From NCBI RefSeq assembly GCF_014898055.3, contig NW_023601543.1, forward strand, positions 13,849,314 through 13,913,313: DNA of 64,000 bases, read 5' to 3'. Below, piece after piece: positions 43,391 to 54,929 of this stretch (positions are counted from its first letter, which is position 1; each line of letters begins with the position of its first letter). This DNA comes from Talpa occidentalis (taxonomy: Eukaryota; Chordata; Mammalia; Eulipotyphla; Talpidae). A model generated the notes under the pieces. The model was not told where the DNA came from and made no database searches. It was given only the letters and a program-made list of their open reading frames with translations. A program made the translations under genes and the position numbers.

Positions 43391-46300
43391 GGGGGTTCTT
43401 CCCTTAATGTCCTATATTTCAACCTTTCTGTGGCTCTTATTTTGGTTATTTCCACTTCTCCGGTTTGAATCTTATCATTTTTTATGGTGCTGAATGTCTA
43501 ATCAGACAAATTTCTCCCTGAAAATTAACTCACTCCATTCTCCCGCTCCCATCAAATACCTTTACCCAGCTAAAGTACACTTGTCCACAGGCTCTCAAAG
43601 AAAAGATATTTCAAGCCTCTGTGGCTGACTGGTGGGCAAAGATTAAGAGAAACTGCACTACATTTTCCCCCCTTCAATATCAGCAAGAAGGAGGTGACTT
43701 GATCAAGAAAATTTGGAAAATGCAGGCTCTGAGCTAGCAGTTTTACACCCATCATCTCATTTGATATTCCAAACCACTCTGGTTGGTGTTATTTCTATTT
43801 CACCATTAGATAAACCAAGGACTCCCAAAATGTATAAATTTGTAAATGAAGGGTTAATCAGTAAACTTGGATCTCATAAAAAAAAAAAAAGTCCTAGAAA
43901 AGTAAGGGGACTCATCCCAAGTCATACGACTAGTCATGTGTAGAAGTCATAGGTACGTTTCTGCCATGAGGTACTTGGAGAAGTGGTTTGTCACAGATGT
44001 CTTCAGAACCCTGTCCTTCTGCATGCTCAGTTTTCCCGAACCAGCCACTACTTCCCATAGCCATCCTCACCAATAGCTCTTAGGACTCCCCTCCAGTTTC
44101 ATCAGACAGGAGACCGTGTAGTTGTAGGGGCCCTTCTGAGGCTCACCAAGGGGGAAAAGAGTGTCCTTAGACAGAAACTAGATAGGCTGGTGGACCGGAG
44201 TGCGGTCACTATTTGTGAGCACCATCTCGAGTCCTAGCTTCTAGTAATGTGCCACCACCTCTGCCTCTGAAACAGAGATCCCAAGAGCTGGAAGAGGCCT
44301 TCAAGGGCCAAGAGTCTTGTTCCAAAGGCAGAGAGAGGCAAGGTAGTTTGTCCAGGTCACAGCACCGATCTGAGGCAGACATGGGGCTATCCTTGGGGGT
44401 TCTGGGGCCCTATGATCAACAGTTGGGAGTCCTGGGGGTCTTTCCAGTAGCCCTTCACTCCCAAATGGATCCTCAGATTCTCCTGAGATAGGAAGGAGGC
44501 AAGAAAGGTGACATATTCTTGGTGGGGGTATCCCAAGGGCCTTTATCTCCATGAAAAGGCTTTCCGAAGAAAGGACAAGGAGGAAATAGAACAGATAGAA
44601 TCCTTGAGAACTCTTCCTAGAACTGCTGCGGTCACGTCCCACTCTGCCAGCGAGCCCCGCTGCCCTCAGCTCGGGGCTGGAAAAAGACATAGGACAGGGC
44701 TCCTTAATGAGAACATTTGGGAACCCAGGAAAGGTTAATGATCTGCAGCCTCGACCATCCGTCAGCTGCCCAGCCAGAGACAGTAAACACTGTTACTCAT
44801 CTAATTAGCCAGGAAAGGCTGGGCAGGGGCTGAAGACAGGGCCTTGGGGATTACAATGCAAGTGTACACCCGCTTAGGACTCTTGAAAGCGACTATCAGA
44901 GGGCACCAGCCCCATTCCCAGAGGCAGTTGGGAGGGGTTCGCTCTGGCACTGCCAGTCGATCCTGTACGAGTCATCTTTTATCCTCACAACCACGCCGCA
45001 AGGTTCTTATATTTATTGAGCACATTTTGTATACCTATTGTTTTACATATAGGATCATCTTTTACTCTTCTAAAAGTTCTAGGAAGTAGCTGGTATTTTC
45101 CCACCTTACAGGAGATAAATTGGAGGTTTATAGAGCATCCGTGGTTTATTTGCAGATTTATTCAATAAATATGTATTACAAAAAAGTATGTATTACAGGC
45201 TCACTCTGTGCCAGGAGCTGGGCTAGGCATTGGAGATAGAGTGGTAGCAAGACAGACATAAGCTCTGATCTCCAGGAGTCACTGCCTAGCGGGGGACAGC
45301 TCCCCAACCTAACCCCGCAAGTCCAAAATGGGGCTCGGACTGTAAGGGACAGCTGTAGGCAGGTGACAAGGGCGCTGAGGACAGGTGCCGCGAGGACCAG
45401 GCCAGGGTTCCCCTGCTCGAGTCTGCTCTTCTCTGGCACCCGGAGGCCAGGACCTGGGTAAACCATGTACCGCTGCTGGGGGCGAGGGGAGAGCTGAAGA
45501 CGTTGCACTCTGGGACGTTCTTCTTTCCAGATGCCCTGAATTATTTCCTCTCCAAAGAGGTGGTACGGGTTTAAGAATCGCTTGGGGGTGCTGAACAGTG
45601 GGTAGGATGGGTCAAGGCAAGGGAGTGAGTATTTTCCGAGCACCTGGTTTTTCCCAACCCCGGGCCAAGTGCTAGGAGGGGGTGCCCAGGAGCAAGCACC
45701 CAATTTGTTTCCTGGGAGGCTTTTAATCTAGGTTGGAAATGTGATTTATTTTTACAGAAAGATTAAGGAGATAGCCAGTTGAGAGCTATACAGGGCAGTT
45801 CTGACTGGTCAGCCTAGAAGCCTGAGATTCTTTGAAGGCTTTTTGGGAAAATGAGGGCAGAAGGGAAGGAGAGACAGTGAGTATGCAAGTGAATAAAGAG
45901 AAAGAAGTGTAATGGAGAGAGAAAAAGAAAGACAGAGACGCAGAGGGTGACAGACAGACAGCAAAGAGGGAAAGTTAAAGGGGAAAGAGAAGAGAGAGAC
46001 AAAGTGTGGCAAAGACCAGAGCAACAGAGACAGTGACACAAGATGAGACCGTTGAGGGAATGAGTGGGAGAAAGGGAGAAACGGGGGCCTGTTGCTGCAC
46101 AGAAGGAGGCGCAAATGATGAGGTCACCTTTCACCCACTTCGAGGCCCTACAGTCCACTGTGGAATGAGGCTTCCTATGGGTACTGCATCCTGTAAAGAA
46201 CTTTTGCGGCCCAGTTTTCTGGGCAGTTGAAAGCTTTTGAGGGCTTTTTGTAAAAAAAAAAAAAAGTCGGGAAGTGCACACACAGGTGTGTGTGCATGTG

Positions 46301-47804
46301 CGCGCGTGTGTGTGTGCGCGTGTGTGTGTGTGTGTGTGTGTGGTTGCCAGAATCAGCACATAGGCCGTGGACACATCCTCGCCCTTACACGTCCAGCTCC
46401 TTACAAAGTTGAACGCAACCCAACTTGTAAAGGGAATCCTCCTTGTCCACTAAATGACATTCAGGCTCCATTTAGGAAATACCGCCTCTCATTTTAACCA
46501 TAAGAAAATATTATCCCCAAGCTAGAAATAGCAAAAGATCTAACTCACATTTCTTTTGCCATTTATTATCTCTGGGAACTGTTTTTGTCAACTTCTCTGG
46601 GTCTCCGTTTTCTCCCCAACGACGAAGTGGTTGTTTTTAGTCCTTGGCCATTTTCCCATTTGAGCACGTGCAAGAAACAGGTGTTGCCTGGGCCCCCAAG
46701 GAAATCTATCCTGATGACCTTTAATGTGAAAGGGTGAGGGGAGGGAAGGGGATCAACAGATCAGATCAGAAGGCAGAGTGGAATGAGGCAGGGGTATAAA
46801 TAAAGTAATGCCTAAATAAGTCATCTGAAATGGAATGGGCCCGTGGAAACTCAGGCTCTGCCTGGCTCTGATGTCCCATTTGGCTGGCTCAAGGGAGGGG
46901 CCTTCCTGCTCTCACACCCCTGTTGGCGGCTGTCTGCCTCCTGCCTGCCTTCCACCCCCTCCCCTTCCACTTCACCGCTCAGTAGTAGGCTAATGTAATC
47001 TGCCTTGCAGTAGGAAACTCCTCCACACACCATTTTAATTTTCAGTGGAAGATGCTAGTTCTGTGCAATGAAATATGCCAGAATTGAGGAGCTGCTTCAT
47101 GAAATGTTAGGAAGGATTCATGGGGGGTCCTGACTGAGAAATCAGCATGCACAGTAGTTGGAGGGGAGATGGAGCGAAAGGCCCAGAGTGGGGCTCCTCG
47201 GGCCATGTAAAGAGTGCCCTGAGGAAGATGGCTCTATCTTACTTGACTGGTCAAGGGCAAGGTGGATCCCTCCTTTCCATTCCCCCCCCCCTTTGGCTCA
47301 TCCTGCTTTGTGACCAGGTTATTACAACAGCCGCTCTTCCCAGGCTGCTTTGCCTCCAGCTTCTTGCCTCCTTTATTTCACTACCCTTCGCGTTTATCTT
47401 TCTCTGTTCTGACAGTGATCATGTATCTCCTCTACTTGATCGTGAGCTGTGTGAGAGAAGGAACTGAGTTATCTTATTGTTCAACTCCTTTTGCCAAGCA
47501 CCATGTTTTCAAAGAGGGGGTGTTGAACAAACCTTTGAATAAATACCACGGGATCGTCGTTATAACTTGGTACTGTCGTGTGCTCCTGCATTCCACAGTG
47601 TTCATTCCCATCAAGGAGTTTATCCCATGGTTGGTATTTGCTTGTTTCCTAGACTGCGGATTCATAGAGGACAGGATCACATCTGTCAGGTTCACCTTCC
47701 TTCATGTACCTTACACCCAACAGCTTGCACAGTTTTGAAAGAACATGAGAATGAACTTTCCATTGGGACTGTATTTTCCCTCCATCTCTGACTATCTATT
47801 CAGC
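43391..47804. other. Intergenic, moderately GC-rich, no gene seen
   Basis: About 43720-43960 is an antisense MIR. About 45190-45300 and 47415-47550 are L2-like ends ('tgtgccaggagctgggctag'; 'gaataaatacc'). About 45850-46020 is purine-rich simple sequence, which creates false ORFs on the other strand. About 44500-44800 and 45300-45560 are GC-rich and unassigned; they could be regulatory, but I see no specific motif. Confidence 0.45.
46275..46341 (+). repeat. (GT)n / (CG-TG) microsatellite
   Basis: Alternating purine-pyrimidine tract with GTGTGT and GCGCGT units, preceded by a 14-A run at about 46252. Confidence 0.95.
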
Positions 47805-48660
47805 TATTATTCATTGGGCACCTACTATGTGCAAGACAGTGTTCTAGGCATTGGAAATTTAGTAGTGAGCATGACAGCTTTGGTGGAGCTTATGTTCCAG
47901 TGGGTCAATGGTCACTAGTGGGAAAATGGTCAATAAATCAATGGAAACATTTGTATAAAATGGTAAGTGCTTTGAAGAAAGATGAAGCAGGGCAAAGGGG
48001 CAGAGAATGGTAGAGGGGATTCTTGTTTTGGCTGGGGACTTAAGGGAAGACCTTTCTGAGGGGGAGGCATGAACAGAAATCTGAAAGGGGTGATGGAGTA
48101 GGGATTCTGAGCAAAGGGAACAAGAATGCAAAGGTCCAGATGCGGGAATGTAATTGGCAGGTTTCAGGAAACATAAGGAGGACAGTGTAACTAAACCATA
48201 GTGAGCAAGGGGCTGGTGGGGAGATAAGGTCAGAGAACTAGGCAAGAGCCAGATCATATTGGGCCATGAAGACCATAGTGAAGATTTGATATATTATTCT
48301 AAATAAAATCAAAAGCCAACAAAAGACTAAGTAGGCAGATGGCAGCCATTGAGTTATGTTTTTAATAGATTTGTGAACCCTGGTAAAATAAACCCTGGGG
48401 GCAAGAGTAGGGGAGACCCTGTTAGAAAGCTGGTGCAGTAAGCCAGATATAAATGACTACAGCTTGGTCCAGAGTGATGGTAGTGGAAGTGACTAGTTGG
48501 AGATGTATTTTGAACACAGAGCCAACAAATCTGCAGATAGTTTGGATGGAGGTTAGAAAGAGAAAGAGAAAGTGCAGAAATCAGGGAAGATATGTAGGAT
48601 TTTATGCAGTTCAAGTCCCAGTTTTCAAAGCCATCTCTACTGGTAAGCCTTCCCTGATAC
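47805..48660. repeat. L2-like repeat
   Basis: 'gggcacctactatgtgcaag', 'gtaagtgctttgaagaaaga', 'gccagatcatattgggccat', and 'tccagagtgatggtagtgga' follow an old mammalian LINE-type consensus in order. Confidence 0.55.
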
Positions 48661-49429
48661 ACCCTACCTTCCCAATGTTGAAATCAATGCCTTCCCCCTT
48701 GATTTCCATGCACTTTGCTGCTGTGGAGCTAGTGGAGGGTTCTATTTCTGGCAGAGCAGAGCCACCTGAACACATCAACCTCCCTCACTGGACTCAGAGT
48801 CTTCAGGAACAGAAACTGTGTCATACTCATCTTCATCGTCTTCGCTCAACCCAGCACAATGACTTGTACAGAATATTTGACTAATAAATACTGGTGAGAT
48901 TGAATTTGTTTAATTTTAAACAAATTAAAACTGTTCATTGTTGCTCCCAGTGTATGGTTACAAAACTCTCCAATCATTAGAAGGTAAGCAGAAGAATTAT
49001 TTCAACATCACCAGCTTTTAATCACTAAAGTCCATTTGATGGATGTCTCTGCTTGAATTATTGACATCATGAGGATTAAAATGTAGCCCCTTGATTAAAA
49101 GGAAGCTCATGTGCTGAGTGAGGGATGTGGAGGGTGCTTGAGGGTGGATATTGAGTGGACCCTGTTCTCAAGCCTCATGCTTTGTTAGGGAAGCTGTGAG
49201 AAGTGAAAACTAGATGGGGACCAAGTTGTTACTTATGAAAATAGCAAAAGAGAGAAGAGGCAGGGATTTTGAAAGCATGAGAGTGAGAGTATACGGACTT
49301 AGGGCCAAATCTCAGCTCTACCATTTTCTAACCATGGTATCCAAAGGAAGCATTTTTTTAAGCTATTATTCGGTGTCAGCTGAAGTACAAGTTACATACC
49401 AAAAAATACATTGATCTTAACTATACAAC
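48661..49429. other. Intergenic with L2 end and MIR start
   Basis: About 48780-48890 is an L2 3' end. About 49285-49345 is the first part of a sense MIR that resumes at about 49655. Confidence 0.45.
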
Positions 49430-49773
49430 CTGACAATTTTTTACAGGCATGTACATCCATGTAGTCATCTCCCACATCAAAAATAGAATAGTTAGAGCAT
49501 TCCGGGGGACTCCCTCGTGCCCCTTCATGGTCAGGATTCCCTGGAGATGGAGCTACTGTTGTACTATCACCTTGTAGAAGTTTGGTTTGTTTTTAATCTT
49601 CATGTAGATATGATTATACAGAATGTTCCCTTTTGAGTCTGGCTTTTTTTCTGAAAAGGTATCTTAACCCTTTAAGTGTCACTTTCTTCATCTATATAAC
49701 AAGAATACTAATTGTACTTACGTTATAGTTGCATGAAAATTTAATTAGATGAAGCATATAAAATGCTCAGGAT
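49430..49773. repeat. Old antisense L1 scrap inside a split MIR
   Basis: About 49430-49655 ('tacatccatgtagtcatctc', 'gtagatatgattatacagaa') is antisense L1 3' sequence. It splits a MIR that continues at about 49660-49773 and, past the next SINE, at about 50074-50115. Confidence 0.5.
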
Positions 49774-50057
49774 TGGGGCCTCCCTGGTGGCAGAAGGGGT
49801 TAAGATGCAGCACTGTGAAGCTATTCGTAGCCTCTGCAGCATGAATTAGATCCCCGGCCAGGATGCTGACCCACATGGCCCAGCACACTCTCCTGCCTCG
49901 CCTGCTGCTCCCCTCAGCAGTGTATTTCAGTAGATCTGCCTGTTCTGTTCCCGTTCTGTCTCTGGTGAATCCTCTCACCCCCTACCCTTCTGGCCTGTAC
50001 CCCAGTTCTTGTATGCATAAATAAATATATATCTTAAAAAATTAAAATTAAAAAAAA
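49774..50057 (+). mobile_element. tRNA-SINE, 'ttaag' subtype
   Basis: GGCCTCCCTGGTGGCAGAAG head and a full body. Perfect target repeats ATAAAATGCTCAGGAT at 49758-49773 and 50058-50073. Inserted inside a MIR. Confidence 0.94.
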
Positions 50058-50344
50058 ATAAAATGCTCAGGATAGTGCCTGGTATAGTGTGTACTGAATA
50101 AACATTATTCCCTCCCTTCTTCACTTCCTTCCTCTCTTCCTTCCTGGCAGCAATGCTAGGGCTGTGGGCATTACTGGTCTACAAGAGATGTATAAAAGAC
50201 AGTTAATATGCTTCTGGAGGTTATAATCTAGCTAGGGAGGCAGGATGTAAAGTGCTTGGTAAGAGATAAAGGAAAATATTCATATACTATTAATATAATG
50301 ATTATGGTATCAATTACTGACTCCACTGCTGGCTGGCAATGTAA

Positions 50345-50605
50345 TAAAAATGGTTAGAGATACAGACTTTGGAGTCTTTGGACTTCAGATCTAGCTACAG
50401 TTTCCCCATTTACCAGCCGTGAGGTCTTGGGGATGTCACAAAATATCGCTAAGCCGCAGTCTCTGCATTCGAAGACTGGGATGACACTATTATCTCCTTC
50501 AATGGATTGATCAGGGCATTGCATATACCAATATATGGATCAAGTGTCTGCCACTGGGCCTGGAACATAGTATACACTTAAGTAATGCTGTTTCATTAAG
50601 TTTTT
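50345..50605 (+). repeat. MIR SINE, sense
   Basis: 'agatacagactttggagtct', 'ttaccagccgtgaggtcttg', 'ctgccactgggcctggaaca'. Confidence 0.75.
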
Positions 50606-50869
50606 TCCCCCTACTTTGGCATATCAGGGATTCCTAAAGACACAGAAGTACCAGACAACCAGGGTTGGGTGATCGGATTTCAAAACCTCACCTACTTTAG
50701 CTGAAAGATAGCAGAGCCCCCCATGGTGACGGCTGAAGATCAAGGGTCACTTCTTTATTTACCCCTCTACTTTTCTCTGGTTTCACTTGATACATGACAA
50801 GGGGCCTCTGGTCTGTGTACTCTGCCTCTGAGCCCCCCCACAACATTCTCTTACTTTATTCATAAGGCT

Positions 50870-51430
50870 TAACTCCTAGTGACTCTAGCCCCCAACTAAG
50901 ATTGCAAGCAGCCTTCCACCAGGAGCCATAGCAGTTGGCTCCAGTCCAGCAGCGGGAGACTCGTTGTTACCGAGGAGTGCAATTTTCACGGCCATTTGAA
51001 GGCAACATTTGGAAATCAAAATTCTTTAAACATTGTTTTGAGAAAACAGTTGTAAAATGGTTTTATGCATTTTGCTTCCCACTGTTCAAAACAAAAGTTT
51101 TTTTTTTTAAATGTAAAAATCAACATGTCTGGAAAATATTTTTCATTCCAAAACAAATGTCTCGAAAGCTTTTTGCAGATACAATGATTACTGAGATGAT
51201 TCAGTCTCAAAGAATATTTCCTCGTGTTGTGCTGATGATTGTGTTTTGGAGACTTGATTTAGTCAGATCATTGTCTCAAAACCGTATTTATTTTCTTTCT
51301 TCGGACTCCATCAGGAGACCAAGAAAATTTAAAACCTTAATGGTTCAACATAAAACATTTGAATCACGAACCATCTTTTTCTTTTTGTTTGGCTGCCAGG
51401 GACCTCAGAGTCACTTTGGGTAGATGTGAA
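50870..51430. other. Unique AT-rich block, possible conserved noncoding DNA
   Basis: No repeat is recognised. A 162-codon frame (50935-51423) is open but begins with TTG, is rich in K/F, and shows no domain, so I do not call it a gene. Low CpG and lack of repeat character make a conserved noncoding element possible. Confidence 0.3.
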
Positions 51431-51507
51431 TTTTTACCCTTGGCCATGTAGAGAGCACTATTTCACACTTGGTTCTCCCTTTCTCTACATTGAAAAAATG
51501 CTGTGCA

Positions 51508-51773
51508 GTGACTTCCTGGTGGTGCAAGGAGTTAAGCACAGCACTATGAAGCTATCCGCAGCTACTGCAGCACGAGTTCGATCCCTGGCCAGGGAGCAAC
51601 CCACATGGCGCAGCAGACCTCTCCTGTCTCACCCGCTGCTCCCCTCAGCAGTGTATTTCAGTAAACCCACCTTTCTACTCCCCCATCTGTCTCTGGTGAA
51701 TCCTCTCACCCCCCACATCTCTGGCCTGTACCCCAGTTTTTGTATGCATAAATAAATAATTTTTTTAAAAAAA
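51508..51773 (+). mobile_element. tRNA-SINE, 'ttaag' subtype
   Basis: GACTTCCTGGTGGTGCAAGG head, B box GTTCGATCCC, full body, AAATAAATAA tail. Flanks share GCTGTGCA (51500-51507, 51774-51781). Confidence 0.9.
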
Positions 51774-52510
51774 GCTGTGCAATATAATTGATGCACAAAA
51801 AAGCGGTAAATACCTAATGTATAGAATTCAATGAATTTGGACATACGCATACACTTGTGAAGCCATCACCACAAAGTAAAATATAGATTCAACACCTCCA
51901 AATGTTTCCTTGTGTCCTTTTCTATGGCAAAAACACTTATAAATATATCAATGCCTATCCTTGAAACTCCTAGAAGAAAACATAGAGGAAAAGCTTCTTG
52001 ACTCAAGTCTTGACAATGATTTTTTGGATATGAGCAGCAACAGAAGCAAAAATAGATAAGTGAGGACTACATTAAACTAAAATGCTTCTGCATGATGGAA
52101 AGAAAGAAAGAAAAGATAACCTATAGGATAAGAGAAGATGTTTGCAGACCATCTACTTGATAAGGGGTTAATATCCAAAATACAGAGACCTCCCCTGTAG
52201 CACAGCCGGTTGAGCGCAGCGCTGTGAAACTGAATGCAGCCTCTGCAACATGGGTTCAATTCCCAGCCGGCCAGGGAGATACCCACATGGCGTGGCAGAC
52301 CTCTCCTGTCTTGCCTGCTGCTCCCCTCAGCAGTGCTTTTGGTCTGTCTGACTGTTCTGCTCCCCGCTCTGTCTCTGGTGACTCCTCTCACCCTCCTGTG
52401 CCTCTGGCCTGTACCCCAGCTCTTGTATAAATAAACAAAATCTTAAAAAAATCCAAAATACATAATGAACTTCTATAACTCGAGATCAAAAATAAATAAT
52501 CCAATTGAAA
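51774..52510 (+). repeat. Old LINE-1 ORF2 3' part, sense
   Basis: 'agaagaaaacatagaggaaa', 'aatgcttctgcatgatggaa', 'gataaggggttaatatccaa' are the usual ORF2 C-terminal wording. Split by the SINE at 52185-52450. About 51780-51920 is an L1 3' scrap. Confidence 0.75.
52185..52450 (+). mobile_element. tRNA-SINE, hybrid subtype
   Basis: Head GACCTCCCCTGTAGCACAGC, 'ggttgagcgcagcgctgtgaa', body, and 'accccagctcttgtataaat' tail. Target repeats ATCCAAAATACA lie at 52173-52184 and 52451-52462. It mixes the 'ggttgag' head with the 'accccag' tail, as does the element at 59460. Confidence 0.93.
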
Positions 52511-52819
52511 AAGTAGATAAAGTATTTGGATGGACATGTCTATATGATTTTCCTATCACTCTTTTGATCTTTGTTCATCTTTTCTATTTATCTGAATTTT
52601 ATGTTAATCTTCCTCAAATCTATTTCAGAAGTAGATGGAGTTACTAATGACATAAAACATAAATCTTTAAAAATATACAAACAAGAAAAAAAATCTACTA
52701 AGTAGAAAATGAGCAAAATAGTTGAATTAGAATTTCACAGAATGAGAAATCTGAAGTTGTGGGAAAATGCCCAGTTTAAGCGGTAGCCATATAAATGTAA
52801 ACTTGAAAAAGCATGAGGT

Positions 52820-53700
52820 GTTGCTTAATACGAATTGGAAGGACAAAGTCAGATAATACTATGATTGGTGATGATATGGGGAATGATATATTATCATACA
52901 CTAGTGGTGGGAATGAGAATTGATACAGCCACTCTGGATAGTAATCTGGAGGTGCTTAATGAAATTAAATATGCATAAGTCTATATGTCTGGAACAGATC
53001 CATCAAGGGACATGTACATGGGTGTTTATGTGATAGCAATGAAGGCAACCTCAATATTTATAACTAGGGGATTGGAGCAATAAAATGCAGTATATAGGAT
53101 GAAAATACTATGTTAGATCAGAACAGTCTAGATACATGTCTTAATCAACTCAGGCTGCCATAACAAAATACTATAGACTGGGTAGCTGAAACAACAGACA
53201 TTTATTTTATCACAATTCTGGAAGTTTAAAGTCTAAGATCAGGATGACAACATGGTCCATTTCTGGTGTAGTGAGGACAACTGCCTCACCAATGGCTCTC
53301 TTCTCTTTGTACCCTCACATGGCAGAAAAAGAGAAAGTAAACTCCCTAGAGTGTCTTCTTAGAAGGGCATGAATCTCATCATAAGGTCCCCACTGTCATG
53401 CCCTCATTTAATTCTAATTGCTTCTCCAAGGCCCTATCTCCAAGTACAAACATATTAATTTTTAGGGCTTCAACATATGAACTGCGTGTGGGGTGAGGGT
53501 CGGGGCTGGGGAAGCATCCAGTCCACAACAACACACCTATAAGAACATGAATAGTTCTTAAACAAAAATGATGTTGAGTGAAAAAATAATAAAAGAAGTT
53601 TCATAGTGCAATATAATTTATGCAAAAAATTGCAAAATTTTCAAGATCATGCATGTATCTAAATAATAAATACATGGGTGATGTATTGAAAGGATATTTA
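52820..53700 (+). repeat. Old LINE-1 3' end interrupted by another repeat
   Basis: About 52820-53130 and about 53540-53700 read as one L1 3' end. About 53130-53530 is an insertion of the family also found at 32790-33470, here on the minus strand. Confidence 0.6.
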
Positions 53701-54779
53701 TTAAGTTTATTAGAATGGATACCTATAGGGATAGAAGGGAAAAAGGATTTAGATGGAAAATGAAGAGGATAGAAATAAGTAATTAAGACAAAAAGGAGAG
53801 TCCTAGTAATGAAGACTGTGTGTCATTAATCACAGAATATGAGTGACTCAAATCTATAAATCTAAAGGTCAAAATAACCAGAAAAATATGTATTCATTTA
53901 AGAGGTCTTTTAATATGTTTAAATGCTAGTTCTTAGACATATACTAGAAAGTTTTCCTGGCCTTTAAGATACAGTTTTTAATCTATAGACAAAGAAGACC
54001 CCTGGTTCATGTGAATGGTGTGCAAGGAGTCAAGATGATTTCCATGGAAATGAGGGACTGGCTTCTAAAATCAAGCCTCACCTCTTTCCAAAGACACTGC
54101 AATGTCTTACATAGAGTCAGGAAAGTGATCTCTGAACAGAGCATCTCAAAATTCATTTTAAGAGAATTCAACCCCCAAAAGACAGGTTAATGATGAACAG
54201 TGTGGATGCTACTGGCTGACTTGGGGAGTGGCAATGGAGGTAGAAGGAAGGAGGCAAGGTTAAAAAAAAAGGAGACGTTAGGGAGAGAGTTATTCCACAA
54301 AGGAGAGGAGTAGGATGGAGAAAATGAGCTGTGGCTAGGAAGAGGGAGAGTAGAGACTGTGTTGATCAAAGAGATGTGGGAGTTAGATATAATGCTAGAT
54401 GGAAGGTTCAGGAGAAAAGAAGACAGATTCTCAGCGGGAACCAAGGTCTAACATTTATGCGACCCGGTTACCATGCAGAAGTGCCCATCATCCTGAGAGG
54501 ATTCACCCTGAAGACCATCCCACACCCCTCCCCATGTGCGCTACAACTGTTCAGACTTTCATGCGAAAATCGTACGTGATTTGAACACTGATGGGGCCAG
54601 GGCATGCAGTCACTGTCGATGTTGGCTTCCTATCTGCTCAGACTCCATGTGGTCGGGGAAAGACAATGAAAGACTGAGTCCAAAAATGCGCTGGATGGAT
54701 CAGAAAAGTTCCAGAATTGTAACTGATTTTTACTAGTAAAATAAGAGAGGTGTTTGTCCTGATGGCACGACATGGAGCC
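53701..54779. other. Intergenic, nothing recognised
   Basis: No gene, RNA or clear repeat. Short frames at 54331-54740 lack any recognisable protein. Confidence 0.45.
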
Positions 54780-54794
54780 AGGAGTTATTACATC

Positions 54795-54914
54795 TTTTTT
54801 TTTTTTTTTTTTTGTGGGACCCTCGCCGGCGGCCCGGGAACAAATGGGCGCTGCAGAGGCTGCGGGGAGCCTCGCAGCCCAGCACTCAATCGCTGCGCCA
54901 CCAGGGGAGGCCCG
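54795..54914 (-). mobile_element. Short tRNA-head SINE, antisense
   Basis: About 120 bp: A tail (T-run at 54795), then the antisense tRNA head ending TGCGCCACCAGGGGAGGCCC. Target repeats AGGAGTTATTACATC (54780-54794) and AGGAGTTACTACATC (54915-54929). Same architecture as 10414-10528, with the same GGGACCCTCGCC-type head/tail junction. Confidence 0.92.
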
Positions 54915-54929
54915 AGGAGTTACTACATC

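Noticed and set aside
45809..46374. Minus-strand frames of 101 and 186 codons
   Set aside because: They arise from purine-rich simple sequence and the GT repeat, with S/L/H/T-biased composition and no domain.
47262..47738. 158-codon frame with hydrophobic stretches
   Set aside because: It spans L2 3'-end sequence, has no orthologue-like features, and has no splice or start context.
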